Assembly (NCBI GenBank): GCA_016165875.1
Contig: JABBOT010000010.1
Span: 12,673,357-12,737,356, forward strand
Source of the DNA: Acanthopleura granulata
Taxonomy: Eukaryota; Mollusca; Polyplacophora; Chitonida; Chitonidae
Direction: 5' to 3'
Length of the DNA stretch: 64,000 bases
A program made the translations under genes and the position numbers. The notes under the pieces are model-generated. The model saw only the letters and a list, made by a program, of their open reading frames with translations, had not been told where the DNA came from and ran no database searches. Below, in pieces: positions 1 through 12,352 of this stretch; position 1 is the first letter of the stretch; every line of letters begins with the position of its first letter.

Positions 1-527
1 TGTAAGGCTTCGATTGCTCAGTGCAAAGTGCTATACATGTACTGTATGCGTGCTGAGAGCCTTTGAGCTGTCTTAAAAAATACAGGATCTACAGGGCTTC
101 AAGATTTGACAAAAGGCCGATTTACGATATTTGGCACATATATGTCTATATGATATATAATGCATCTATAATGCATTCGTGTATAGGATTAAAGTACAAA
201 CACTGAAAGCATTCTACCTGATGTAGTTTGACGTCCTGATAACAAATCTGGTCATGTTTCTTTCCTGCAATTTATACTTTTGGTGCAAATTGTGATGGAA
301 CTGTGAAAGAGTGCAATTCGCTACATATTTGCACGGAACGTGAATGAAAACTGTTACAGAAGTAAACCTGGAAACCTTCACGCCCAAAGGCCTGCCATCT
401 ACTGTATATGTGCCAATGTAATGAAAGAATCGCTAGACATACACATACAAGTCCTACTGGCTTGCACCCTGGCGCTGGTGTCCCTGACAGCTATATTTAC
501 AATTAAAACATATAACGTTAAAAGAGT

Positions 528-817
528 GTCCTACCCCTATGTTATTACATGTTATACTGAGAGAGAACTCAGAACATTTACGTCACAGCTTATAAACAGC
601 TGATATCTCCTGGCTCTTTGATTGGGCAGTCTCTCATAAGCATGGGCACCTTCAGATCTACAGTCGGCAGCCAAATACTCCATACCTCAAACTAAGACAA
701 TTCAGAGATGAATTCACACAAATTCAAACAGGTTTTTGTATTCAATAGAGAATTTTGTAACCTTTTTAATGAGCAGTGCCTCAGCCATGAGCTGTCTTTT
801 ACTGTAACTATCTAAGC
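528..817. repeat. Dispersed repeat, copy 1 (partner at 37304-37566)
   Basis: Shares an ordered series of blocks with 37304-37566, including CCCTATGTT, GCACCTTCAGAT, CAGTCGGCAGC and CATGAGCTGTCTTTTACT. Identity is moderate, so the copies are old. A SINE follows directly at 829. Confidence 0.75.
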
Positions 818-828
818 TGGATAAGATA

Positions 829-1037
829 GCATTACGGTGGAAGGCCAGCATTACGGTGGGAGGAAACTGAAGCCCATGTCCATTTGCAGGTTTCAACTTT
901 CTGGCAGAGACTGCAACGATCTAGGGAGGAAGCCAACATGAGCCGGTCTTGAACTCACATTGTCCACAACGGTTAAAAGTTCCTGAGTCATTATTTCTGC
1001 ATTACAGACTAACCACTCCGCCACAGAAGCCCCCCAA
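829..1037 (-). repeat. tRNA-derived SINE, family 1
   Basis: Old copy, minus orientation: GCCAGCATTACGGTGGGAGG, then the tRNA-like part TCTTGAACTCACATTGTC and ending CCGCCACAGAAGCCCCCC. Confidence 0.75.
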
Positions 1038-1158
1038 AACAATTCAAATACTGTGCTTCATTTCAAGGAAAGTTGCAGTTTAAATCAAATGTGAAGTCAT
1101 CAATTGAACTCACTCAAATGTTTGATTTACAACAAACTTATCAGCTGGGTTTACATAC

Positions 1159-4100
1159 GTCCATGTTTCCCCAGTCTTCATCATCCCACCCATCTCCAGC
1201 CTGGTCCTCCTCATCCTCTATCACAATTTCCTCCTCTTGGTTCTCCTCCTGACCACCAGATGGCGCAGCTGGTGGTGTTTTACTTGACAAGGGCTGATCA
1301 GGTTTAGGAGGTGATTTTGGTTTAGCGATTTCTCCAATACCACCTGAACAAAAATGTTTTTACATCCATCAGCTGGTCAAAAACAAAAAAAGATGCAATT
1401 ATCACTTCTCATCTACAGATGATCGGGCTTTCAAGTATACTTTAAAAATTAGGATCCAAAAATGTTGCATTTTATCAATCTTCTCATAGTTTTACGGGCA
1501 CATCATTTTCAAGTTATTGCTGTGGTTGATGTCATTACAAAAAACACCTGTTCCTCCCCATTCCCCCCCTCCCACCTAGAATCCAAGAAAAAATAGCTAA
1601 TAATCATGTGTGGAAACCCAGTTATGAAGACTCAGCCTTTGAATGTTTACCACATGGACAACCAGCGGATTCACTGACCTCTGCTTTTGGGTGAGCTTCC
1701 TTTCTTGTAGAGTCTGGAGGTGAGTGAGCTCATTCCTGACACCGCCCAGCCTGCCCAACTGGAGGAGCCGCCCATCGTGGAGCTGCCACCCGTGTGCACA
1801 TCCTTCTCTGAGAAACGCAATAAGTACATCAATGAAAAAAGGGATATACGTTAGTAAGGAATGATTAAATTGTAGTCTATCTGCCAGCAAAAGCTGACAC
1901 TTTGGTAATGAAAAATGTTGTAGTGATTTTGGGCCTACAAACTAATTCTACCATCCTAAATTAAATCCTGATATAAAATTGCAAACACGAATAAGAGTAA
2001 GAAAACACTTTATGTTGTAATTTGACAGAGGTGAAAACAAAAGGGCAAAACTGTCAACTTCAATCATCCTCCAAAAGTAAAACAAAACAATGACATGTCC
2101 CCACTTCTTCCACCCACACCAACTAGTTTACTCTTACGAAGGAAATGTAGTCTTTACTTTACTCTCCTGAATTTCTACAATCCTGTATAAAACAAACTCA
2201 CCCATTTCAGTTATAATTTCTGGATTCTCTGAAGCTTTTTCTAATTTGCCCAGGAATCCTTTAATAACTTTAAATGCCTGAAACGTAAAATGCTGCATTA
2301 GCATCTTGCATTTCATTCATTAATCTTAGATTCTGAACCTCCACTAGCCTGTACCTATAGGACAAAGACTTATTACACAAGAGCTGGTGTAAAACAGAAG
2401 TTTCTACAAATGTTCAACTGCAATGTGACTACCAATAGGGAAGTTTTGAGTTTGAACTCTTTTGCTGTAGAAGGTAAAAAGAGTTCAACTGTGTCGTGTG
2501 ACTTGTCAAAAATGTCAGGCAAGTTTTTTGATTTTAATTTACCGATCACCTGTCTTGTCGTGTTAGGGAGGCACAAACGACCTCTCCTTCAATCAGGAAC
2601 TTCTTAATTTAAAAATCTTGCAGCTCCCCAATATCCCCCATCGTATGTCTATCTTAAGTAACTTTTTTTGAAACTTTTCTCAAACCCCCATGTTATAGTA
2701 AATGTAATCAGAAATAGTTGCCTCACACTTCTGACAGGTTACATGGTACAGTAGTGCTTTTCTTACCTTTTCTTAGTGATAAAAGAGTTCGACCTCGAAA
2801 CTCCACTATTGGAAATCAACTTCTGACATAATACTTAACTGTCCTTAGAGAGCATTTACTGGTATGCTGGTGCAAAACAAAAAAAATTTAAACAAAACAC
2901 TGTAATTCAGGTCAGTTGCAAATGGTTAACTATCATCCAGGTGCCTCCTAGTGGAGTGGTTATGTCCCTTACCTGTTCTCTGACACTCTGTTCTGGGTCT
3001 ATAGTCAGTGAACACAAAGTGGGCAGTAATTTGCTGGCAACATCCGCCAAGAGGTAATAGTTCTGTGTGGCTGCCATGCCCAGAATGCCCGCCTGTCTCG
3101 CGGGAGGGAATGGGTCTCTCACAGCACGCGTGAATGCTGACAACAGTAACTTCTGTCGTATCTGAGAGGACCAAAACACAAAACATCAGATAAACATCAT
3201 TTCTACTATAAAGGCATATAATCATTTCTCAGCATATTTAACTTTCTTCTTGCTATTGTCTAATGCTGTACTCAAGAGTTTTGCACCTCAGTGGTGCTGG
3301 TCAGTTTTACAGGATACTGTCCAAATGTCACAGAATATGCGGTTATTGACATGTCACAAGTCTGAAAAAATAATTAACTTCCATCTTTCTAAGCTAAGAA
3401 ACTCACCCCTTCTGATAGGAATTTAAGATTTATAAATATACAGGTGGGAAAAAGGTTAATTAGCATCTCAATATTAGTCCTATTCAGTTAATTATAAACT
3501 TGAACCATTGTGCTTAGTATGGAAAAAATTCAGTCGTGAAATATCTCCTACATTTTCTTAATGATAAAAACAGATTGACAGAAGCAAGATCAGGGGCAAC
3601 ATTCACCAGTCTTAGTAAGTCAGACATCTCATAGTTTAAGCTCCTTATCTGATCACGTTAACAAGTACGTACCTGAGGGTAGAGATACCCAGCAATCTTG
3701 CCCAGACATACTGTGGTGTTGGTCCTGATGCCACCCTACAACATTAGGTATACAATGTACATGTATAACACGATAGAGCTTCCAAATATGTGATACAAAG
3801 TTGCCAATTTGCATATCTAAATACACTTCTGAAACTCAACTGACAAAGTGTGGCATTACGAACTTCCTGGAGACCAAGTGAAATAGTAAAGATGTCAAAG
3901 TTCACATAGTACAAAACAAAGGAATCTTAAACCCTTTATAAACAGCAATATTGATTTATTTATTTATTTGATTGGTGTCTTGAAGATAGCATTATGGTAG
4001 CCCAGGGGAAACCCACAGCTATCCTCAGGTTGCTGGCACACCTTCCCAAACTCATAGCGACAGTGCTGTTGGGAGGCTCCTGGTTCATTGCACTGCACTA

Positions 4101-7100
4101 GCATACTTACTACCCATCAATATTGAATACATAAGTTAAATCTACAAAGATGTTATCCATACAATATGAATAATAAAAAAATATAGCTTGTTTTCCGTGT
4201 TTCTGGTTTACCTACCTGGTCATCTTTCGACTGAAGCTTTGCAAAATTTTTCATCAACTCTTCATTTAAATTCTTGTAATTTAATTTGGGTGCCATGTGT
4301 AACATTGCCTGAAAAATACAAAGGTAAATGAAACAACTTGCACATTTCTTGACCTTGCAACTTTTATATCAGTGGGATATTTCATTACATTCACACACTG
4401 ATTGAGACAACGTTCCGACGCTCCTGTGTCCCGCTTTATCCTGGACTTGTGCTTTAGTGGCAAAGTGCAGGGATTTCCCTTTGATTCTGTCCCAATACCA
4501 GCATCAATAAACATTTATACTACCACTGGAAAAAAATATTCTTTCGAATGTAATAAAATACCAATAAGTAAAACTAAACTAAAATATTTGGCTGGCTCAT
4601 TAGTTAAACCATTGGCTAAAAGCGTTAAATGCTGACTGACTAATGTATTAGACATTTCATGCAGAATTTAATGAACATTTTATCTTCTTGCTCACATCTG
4701 ATCAGATGTCTATGTGTGAAGCACTGAGCCTAAATACATACACCAGACATGACAACCTACCAATAGTCCATGCTAAGTCATTATTAACATTTATGTATTT
4801 GTTTCATTTATGATAATTATATTTGTACCCAAAACACATTCACTTCCACAACTGCCATCAGGTTTATGGTTGGAGGAGGCCAAATTACAATACCGAAGGA
4901 AACCATACCACTTTACCAGGCATTTACCAAACCTACCAACCTGTGGCAAGAAAGGCACTAAGTACTGTGACTTGCACAAATACCCTGCACACTCAGGCAC
5001 ACTGTAGACAGTCCATACCTGCATTGTGTGCTCTCATGCTACAGGATTTGTGTCCATGAAGCCCTGGTCGACACATGGAAAAATCTGACCGTTCACCTGG
5101 ACAAATAGCCTTCGACACTAAGACACACTAGCTATTGTTGACAGTTCATACCTTTATTGTGTGCTCCCGCACTACAGGATTTGTGTCCATGAAGCCCTGG
5201 ACGACATATGGAAATATCTGACCGTTCACTGTGTCAGGTTGCAAGTGCTCTATAAAAAATTCTATCTGCAAACGTAAATGTCAAATTACATTTTAAAGAG
5301 AGAGGATCAAGAAGAAAAACCCAAAATTTATAACATATCTGAAGTGTAACCACATTCTGATTCTTTTAATTCAAACTGAAAATACTTGAAAAATACATTA
5401 ACAATAATATTACCTCTCCAGTTTCAGCACAGAATTTTCTTTCTTTCCCACACTACTGCATGTTTTTGTAGCTGAGGAGATATATATTCATCTTCAAAGC
5501 ACACAGTTGTTGAAAACCCACTGACATTATAAACAACTTACAATACCCTGTTGTACTGGTAAACCTCAAGAGGGATGACTACCTGTTGTAGTAGTTTCAC
5601 CCTGGTGGCGCGATCAGGGGAGGTAAACAGCTTCACTACACATGGCACAACTCTTTTCTGATACTCCTCTGAGTCCAACAGCTTGCCCACCTGTAAGGAT
5701 AAGAAGCACACGAAATGATTCTGTTTATAACTGTCAATAACATATTCACCAAACACAATTAATTCAAACAAATTTTTAATGTATCTGAGATAACTGAGTG
5801 ACAGTTCAAGTGCCATTTAATAGATACAATAATGAACGCGTATATGTATATAATAAATAAGACTTTTCACACAAATTGCACATTAATGTACAAAGTCAGT
5901 CATACTGTTGTAATGTCTTTTACAAAAAGACCATGAAACATATCAATCATTACTTGCTCGCCATGTGGAAGAAGGGAGATAATTCATGCAATACTAAAGG
6001 AAATCACTTACTTTAAAGAGCGGTGCTAACACAGCAGACCCTGCATTGCCATATTCAAAGGCATTTATAAGTTGTGGTAGTATTTTGTGCTTGCACATGG
6101 CAGATGGGAATGAATCTAATGATGGAGTCAGGCTGTTGAAAAATTTATTCTTTTCTGTCTGGTCTTTAATCTACAACAAAAGGCACAAGAAATTCAAGAC
6201 ATTTCCTGAGTAAGCAGTAAAAGGATTAAAATGAATACAATACATCTTGTTGAACAGCAGAAAGCACAGTTGTTATATATCGATACATCTAAGCTGGGAT
6301 ACCATACCATATTCATACTGTATCCCATACATACATCAAAGTAATTACAAAATCTTATCATCTTGGACACCTCTTAACGTTCTTCATCATCACCCTAAAC
6401 ACTGAATTCGTCTCGAAATCTAAAGCAATTCATTTTCTTTCCATTTTTCACACACCGCCATCAAAATTTCCAAACCTAAAATTTCACCTATGTTTATATT
6501 AGTGTGCCCTGTTTCCTCCCACCATAATGCTGGCTTCTTGGAAATAAAATATTCTTCAGTATAGCACAAAACACCAAACAAATGCATGAATGTAGAAAAA
6601 ACGAAACAAATAAATAAAAACAAATGAATACGATCCATGCACCTGTATTTCCTCCATGAAGAGCATTGTGTCCACAAAACTGTTGCACATGAAGCCACCC
6701 TTCTTACGACAAGATTCTATGAACTTGGCTGGATTTGGCCGCGACTTTGGGTTAGCACCAACTAATTCGCAGTAGTTTGGTACCAAGTTTTTGGGCACCT
6801 ATGAGGAAAGAAACAACAGTGTTACAATAATAACAAAAGATACTTAAGCAATGATTTAACTTCATGCTCTTCCTCTACCTGATTTTCTTCCAGTTTCTAT
6901 GAACTGTAACAGGTTTACAGCTGGTTCCTGTTCCACATAGTAATTGTAGGCTAAGTTGATTGTAACTACCCTGGCTAACTATCTCTTTAGCATGGGCTGT
7001 GATGGTAGTTTCAATCAACTTTCCTCTGTATGACTGCTTTGTGGAACAGGGTCCAGCTGGTTTTTACAATTGCACCTCAGTAGCTAGAGACATAAAAATA

Positions 7101-10100
7101 GGTTGATCCTACATTTGTATCCATAGACATAGGAACAAATATTGTTTACATTCACATTCTTTTCATCACTGTCCATAACGTCCAAAACTTACCTTTCCTA
7201 AGGATTTCAATGATGATGTCCCTGGTAGAGGTCCATTGAACACTTCCCATATTAAACACCCCAGCCCCCACATATCAGCAGACCTACATGTTTAGAAAAT
7301 GGTAGAAACTTACAATATCTTAAACCATTATACATGTAGGTAACTTCTTTTAATTTCTAGGCCACATATTTAAAAAGATTCTTTCAGCATGGTATAGATT
7401 AAGAGAAATATAAAATAAACACAAATATTATCAAAGGCAAATCACAAACATAAAATTCACAACTGGTATTAAGCTGCCAAAATTTCTTAATCTGTATTAA
7501 ATAAACAACTTTGAATATTCACATTATGCACCTGTATTCTATCTCTAAAACTATCTTTCTCTGATTCAATTGCCACTGTGTCAAGTAACACAAGTTAGGC
7601 CAAAACAAATTCACAAGTCTAATATTCTTTAAATAATAGAATTTTTATAAATTTAACATTGATATGTAGTGTATACCAAGGTCCCCCTTTTGGCCCTCCC
7701 CCAGGTTCTGTCTTCTCTGGTGGGTCATATCGTTCCAGGGCTGGGAGGATCTTAACTGGTGGGTAACTGTCTGGCCCCTGGGCAGGGAACATGTAGTCCA
7801 CACCCCCAAGCTTCCACTCCCCGGCTTGGTCCACAAAGATGGATGACATACAGACATTGTTGTGTATTAACTTACAGTCATTGACCAGGAATGACAGGCC
7901 TTTCTGCAAAAGAGGAAAACATGAAGACTAAATGTAACACATATATGAGGACACATATCAAGTTTATTGTCACTGACAAGCCCTTCTACAACAGGGGAAA
8001 ACATGAAGACAAAATGTACCAAATGCACTGTATGAGTACAAATCAACTGACCTGCATGAGTTGCAAACTAGGTCTCTAACACAAAAACAAGCACAATCTG
8101 ATCTTTCTACATGTATTCAGATTTGCTTGGAACAAGCCAGACTGATGTTGGTATCAGACATCCCATAACCCTTCAAAACATTTGCAGATTGCATTACACA
8201 AAAGACATAACATCAATTATTTATTTTTATTTGTTTATAAATTTCTTTTATGTTACACACAATGCTAATTCACTTAAATGATGGCAGGAATTTTGTTTGA
8301 GGAAAGCGAATAGAGCCTGAGGAAAGCCAAGAAAGCGTGAGGCGGGCCAAGAGAGGCTGAGGAAAGCCAAGAGAGCCTGAGGAAAGCCAAGAGAACCTGA
8401 GGAAAGCCAAGAGAGCCTGAGGAAAGCCAAGAGAACCTGAGGAAAGTCAATAGAGCCTGAGGAAAGCCAAGAGAACCTGAGGAAAGCCAAGAGAACCTGA
8501 GGAAAGCCAAGAGAGCCTGAGGAAAGCCAAGAAAGCGTGAGGAAAGCCAAGAGAGCCTGAGGAAAGCCAAGAGAGGCTAAAGAAAGCCAAGAGAGCCTGA
8601 GGAAAGCCAAGAGAGGCTGAGGAAAGCCAAGAGAGCCTGATGAAAGCCAAGAGAGCCTGAGGAAAGCCAAGAGAGCCTGAGGAAAGCCAAGAGAGGCTGA
8701 GGAAAGCCAAGAGAGGCTGAGGAAAGTCAACAGAGCCTGAGAAAAGCCAACAGGGCCTGAGGATAATCTCTTATTCACAGATAACATGTTCATACTAGTT
8801 CTGTGCTATATTGTCACGACTGTGCAGATACAGTGTCAGATCAATTTGGGCCTACCTGTACCTGTACTACTACTCACTTCAAAACTGGGTTGTTATCAAA
8901 TCTACTCAATTGGGTATGATACCAAAGACTTTCAAAATGGTACTTGTTGCTGCCTGGCTTGATGCTCAGCACTGCGAGGTCAGAACAATAGGACAGGACT
9001 GGTTGGTAAGGTGTCAGTATAATGTGACGGGGTGGGGTGTCATGTCTGGTGTCTTTGGTATGATGCTCCAATGGTGGCAGCGCTTTGGTAGCTTGGACTC
9101 GCCTTGCCACAAGAAGACAATGACAGTATATATACATTCTAAGGACTCCTCGTCATCATAGGACTAAAAAATTGTTGAGTACAACGTTAAACCCATGCAT
9201 ACATACATACAATTTTGTATCCCTATGTGTGGCTTATCTTATCTGCAGACGAATAACTTACCGTAATTTGGTGGAGCCCCCAGGAGATGGCCAGCTCATT
9301 CTGTGTGCTGCTCTGCTTATTGTCCCTCAGGTAAGTCTCCAGTGGGGTTATTGGCTCGGTTACGATATATATAACTTTGTCACTCTACAAGCATACAAAA
9401 ACATAGCCTGATAGGACAAGGGGAGATAATTCTGGTTCAGAACAGTCACCATCAGCAGTCTGAATTTTCAAATCAAACCATTTTCTTTCGAAAACAGAAC
9501 ACCATCTTAAACATCAAACATTTCTGTACTAGATTTTTTTATTTATGAAGAATTGAAACATCAATATTTCTGCCAAAATCCATAAATTATCAAGGTAAAC
9601 TTATCTACATTCTTACATTTACTTTCCACACACAACTTGCAAAATACTACTTGACAAAATGTAGATTCCATTACAGATGGCAGAATACATTACATGATTA
9701 CTAACAATCATAAATTAAGGCTCTTTGTTTATGTAAAATTATGTAATAATGTATCTGGCCCAGCTCAGTGATTAGAACTCCTTCAGTCTTTTGCAAGCCT
9801 GCAAATAGGTCCCTGACATTTTTGAAAAGACCCCCTTTTGGATGAAATGGTATGACCATGTTGTCCATGCTACCACATACTGGACAAAGGTCTCATGGGT
9901 CATATCACTTTCAACAAAGGCGTGTTTTCAAAAATGTCAGGCACCTATTTGCAGGATTGCTTTTGGGTATGCCAAACGATTTGTGCTCTTTTGTTCAAGA
10001 CTGAGTCACATACATATAAAAAAATGAGCCATGGGGTGACATCAAGTTGAGACCTACTTTTCCATATCTAGCATTTGACAGAATATAACATAAAAAGAAA

Positions 10101-11975
10101 CACATTCCATACTACAAACGGTTTAACCATAGAGTGCCATGAACCTGTGGCAAGCCTTACAGTTTTTGGTTTGGTTTTTGTCTGTCACTGTGATCTACAG
10201 TCATTGAGTCAGCGACATCTTTGTGCATGAAAACTGCATTCTGATTCCAAAGCACTGCTCTGACTCACCTCTAGGCCATCAATATAGGTTAAAATGTTTG
10301 GATGTCGTAGAGTTTTAATCCGTTTGAAAGCAGCTTTCGCAATTTGTACCTGTGAAGAACAAAATATACATGTATACAAGACTGTTAATTAAATTTGATT
10401 TAATTCGATTGTTGTTCAATGTTATACCGTACTGAAAACTTTTTGTGGGTGGTGAAAACAAGACTGCCCGGGATAAACCACTGGCCTTTGGCAACCTTCC
10501 AATATGTCATGTACAGATATGCCCAATGTGCAAGACAAGTGGTCTTCAAACTGCACACAAAGCCTTACTAGCACTGTTTACAGCTTACGGCCACTAAAGC
10601 TCCACAAACCATTAATGAGAAATTTATAAACATTTTGCTCTTCAGTACCATTACCAAAATACACCCCATGGAGTCGAAAAAGCTTTACAATTGAGATTGG
10701 AAGAAATTAAAAAAAAAAAGCAAACATAAAGAAATTCATCAGATAACAAATTCTACCTTGTTTCACATTTATCAGTATAATTACCTGAGCATCACTACTG
10801 CCTTTAACTTCAAATGCAAACACAGATACTGGGTCACCACTTGCCTAAGGATAAAAAAATAATACAAAAAGTGAGCCAGCTACTGCATCCCTAGTATATT
10901 ATGCTAACGTCATCATTACCAATTTTGGTGGTACATGTGCCATGTCACATTTTATCATTTATTTATTTGTTTTTGTTTCCTTTTTCTTTACTAGGGTCGA
11001 AAAGCTTACTAATTTTTCGCCTCTACACAGATAAGAGTCACATTTTTTATTAGAAGAAAGCACAGTGCCTAGAGTAAACAACTATCTTTACCATGTCAAT
11101 ACCTGACAAAGAAGTGAACTTTGGACTTAAATCTGCAGTTGCAGCAGCAAGAGGTGGATTGAAACATTTGAGGTATTTGAGATCACAGACATCTGGGCAT
11201 TAGCTGTTTTACTCACGCCAACACGTATTGCTCAAAACATTGTTAAAATAACATGGAAGTTAACAGGGAACTCTGCTTCACGGCTTCATAAGTTCACAAC
11301 TAGGTTTCGCTAACATTCATAATTTACACATGTTATGCAGATTGTTCTGTGGTAAAACATGCTGTAATTTCTAATCATTAGCAGCTGTAGGTCTCAGAAT
11401 ATTGTCCAGTGTTGTTCATTTTCCTATCCCTTCCCATATTATCTTTCGCCTCCTTGCCTGCTCACTGCTGCCTCAAGCGGGTGAAGTGCACAGATGTCCA
11501 CAGTCTCGAATAGCAACCTTTTACATTCCTGCATCACACAACAATGTCACGGAACATGTCATCTATGACATCAAAATATTTTCAGTATATGTAAGTCTAC
11601 TGCCTGATAGTTAAAAGCACAGCTTCACTTGTCCAAATACTCAAACTGTGGAAACTGTCACATTGTAAACAATAAAAAAAAGTGCTACACAATCACGTCT
11701 TGTGGTTTACCATTTCCTCTTGCTCGAACAGTATATATGGTATTCAATCTTCAGTGTCCAATATTTTAAACACTAACAAATGATTAAATTATTAACTGAT
11801 AATTCGCCAAGAAAAAATAAACAAGCTCATAAACAAAACGTCAGGAACTACTTAAAGTTACTTTTTTCTTTCCTTTATGAAGCCTCCACACCGACTTGTC
11901 CACCAATCCATCCACTGTGTCTAAGACCTCATAGTTAAAGTTTTTCGCTGGATCTGAGGAGAAGAACGACCACAT
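1159..11975 (-). CDS. SCYL1: SCYL1 (N-terminal kinase-like protein), 16 exons, C-terminal end outside window
   Basis: Pseudokinase scaffold that, in known animals, binds COPI coats and supports Golgi-ER traffic. Exons on the minus strand, in transcript order: 11975-11862, 10844-10785, 10349-10269, 9384-9262, 7903-7677, 7283-7193, 6798-6643, 6170-6012, 5690-5583, 5265-5152, 4308-4216, 3735-3673, 3161-2973, 2277-2202, 1807-1679, 1343-1159. All junctions are GT-AG and in phase, giving 656 codons. The start reads [13 protein letters not shown], close to vertebrate SCYL1. Residues 1-280 are the kinase-like fold: HNN (140-142) stands where HRD is expected and LGGVDY (158-163) where DFG is expected, so it should be catalytically dead like its family. 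Residues 285-550 are HEAT-like repeats. Then come [20 protein letters not shown] and an acidic WDDEDWG stretch. Human SCYL1 has about 808 residues, so roughly 150 C-terminal residues with the COPI-binding tail are missing. The last exon could read on to a nearby TGA, but GAC|GTATGT is a good donor. Confidence 0.93.
3952..4113 (-). repeat. tRNA-derived SINE, family 1, internally deleted
   Basis: ATTTATTTATTTGATTGGTG tail, GGGGAAACCCACAGC and CAGGTTGCTGGCACACCTTC, with the body shortened. In a SCYL1 intron. Confidence 0.8.
4999..5097 (-). pseudogene. Decayed partial copy of SCYL1 exon 10
   Basis: About 90 bp closely match 5132-5231, which holds the 3' part of SCYL1 exon 10 and its splice donor. 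The copy lies just downstream (in gene order) of the real exon. On the minus strand it has a TGA at the position of the real exon's VRE codons, lacks the acceptor half of the exon, and still has a CAG|GTATGG donor. It cannot be used as an exon without truncating the protein. Confidence 0.8.
6505..6590 (+). repeat. SINE family 1 fragment
   Basis: GTTTCCTCCCACCATAATGC plus TGGC and a 3' end of the CAAAACACCAAACAAATG type. Short and diverged. Confidence 0.5.
6906..7073. repeat. Foldback (near-palindromic) element in SCYL1 intron
   Basis: The left arm (from 6906, with CAGCTGG and CCTGTTCCACA) and the right arm (to 7073, with TGTGGAACAGG and CCAGCTGG) are imperfect reverse complements over most of their length, including AAGTTGATTGTAACTACC against GGTAGTTTCAATCAACTT. 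The loop is a few tens of bases. It codes for nothing. It looks like a small nonautonomous DNA transposon (MITE) or a hairpin precursor. Confidence 0.75.
8300..8762. repeat. 20-bp minisatellite, about 23 copies, in SCYL1 intron 4
   Basis: Unit GGAAAGCCAAGAGAGCCTGA, repeated in register with scattered single-base variants (for example GAACC, GAGGC, AAAGCG). Strongly purine-rich on the plus strand. Because 20 is not a multiple of 3 and the unit has no stop on the minus strand, all three minus frames are open and read the same Leu/Ser/Phe/Pro-rich 20-residue motif; these are not genes. Confidence 0.97.
8910..9212 (+). repeat. SINE family 2, body without tRNA head
   Basis: CCAAAGACTTTCAAAATGGT, GGTGTCAGTATAATGTGACG and an end ACAACGTTAAACCCATGCAT followed by ACAT repeats. 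The body matches 26391-26737 but the 3' end is different. In SCYL1 intron 4. Confidence 0.75.
9793..9960. repeat. Foldback (near-palindromic) element in SCYL1 intron 3
   Basis: CCTGCAAATAGGT followed by CCTGACATTTTTGAAAA on the left is matched almost perfectly by its reverse complement at the right end (TTTTCAAAAATGTCAGG, ACCTATTTGCAGG). Pairing continues inward through ATGGTATGACC against GGGTCATATCA to TTGTCC/GGACAA, so nearly all 168 bp can form one hairpin. Sequence differs from the foldback at 6906-7073. MITE-like, or a long hairpin RNA source. Confidence 0.8.
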
Positions 11976-12352
11976 TTTGCCACCGTCTTGCTGTTGTTGC
12001 TGTTCGATGACATGTCATCGTCCTTGACGAGCTTCCTGTCACCTCCCTCCAAGGCCAAGGCCGTCCCACTTTTCGCGTACTTCAGAATGTCGCTATGGTT
12101 TAAAAGAAAGGAGATTTCCCTTAACCTGTGTTGTTAAGTTCTTTATTACGATATAGTCATTTGATACGTTCAAACATGGAATATCCTTTGGCGTATTTCA
12201 TAAATAAATCCACTGTTTGTGATTTTTACGACACCCTCGCACCTGTTGACCTCTTGCAGAATGACTCGTACATTTCGCCTGCTGGAGGATGACTTACTTC
12301 GTTAGTATATTCAAACATCCGGGAAGCAACAGGTAACGTTACATCTGTCAAG
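11976..12352. promoter_or_regulatory. Divergent promoter region between SCYL1 and BPNT1
   Basis: The two start codons point away from each other and are only 377 bp apart, so the spacer must hold both 5' leaders and probably a shared bidirectional promoter. It contains a perfect 16-bp palindrome, CGATGACATGTCATCG, at 12005-12020. The BPNT1 ATG has a good context (AAGATGG). On the SCYL1 side two ATGs (12018 and 12013 on the minus strand) precede the main start out of frame. I see no clear TATA box. Transcription start sites cannot be placed from sequence alone. Confidence 0.6.

Larger units (their letters stand above)
1..1158. other. Noncoding DNA downstream of the last visible SCYL1 exon
   Basis: Holds an old dispersed repeat (528-817) and a SINE (829-1037). 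I see no SCYL1 C-terminal exon here on the minus strand, so the gene probably continues off the left edge. Confidence 0.6.

Noticed and set aside
5001..5097. The exon 10 copy as a mutually exclusive alternative exon of SCYL1
   Set aside because: It has an in-frame stop and no acceptor half.
8248..8793. 181-codon minus-strand open frame, and overlapping ones of 98 and 87 codons
   Set aside because: All come from the stop-free 20-bp minisatellite; the same peptide appears in all three frames.
11402..11614. Possible family 2 SINE copy
   Set aside because: Only loose resemblance in the middle; neither the A/B boxes nor the end motif can be found.
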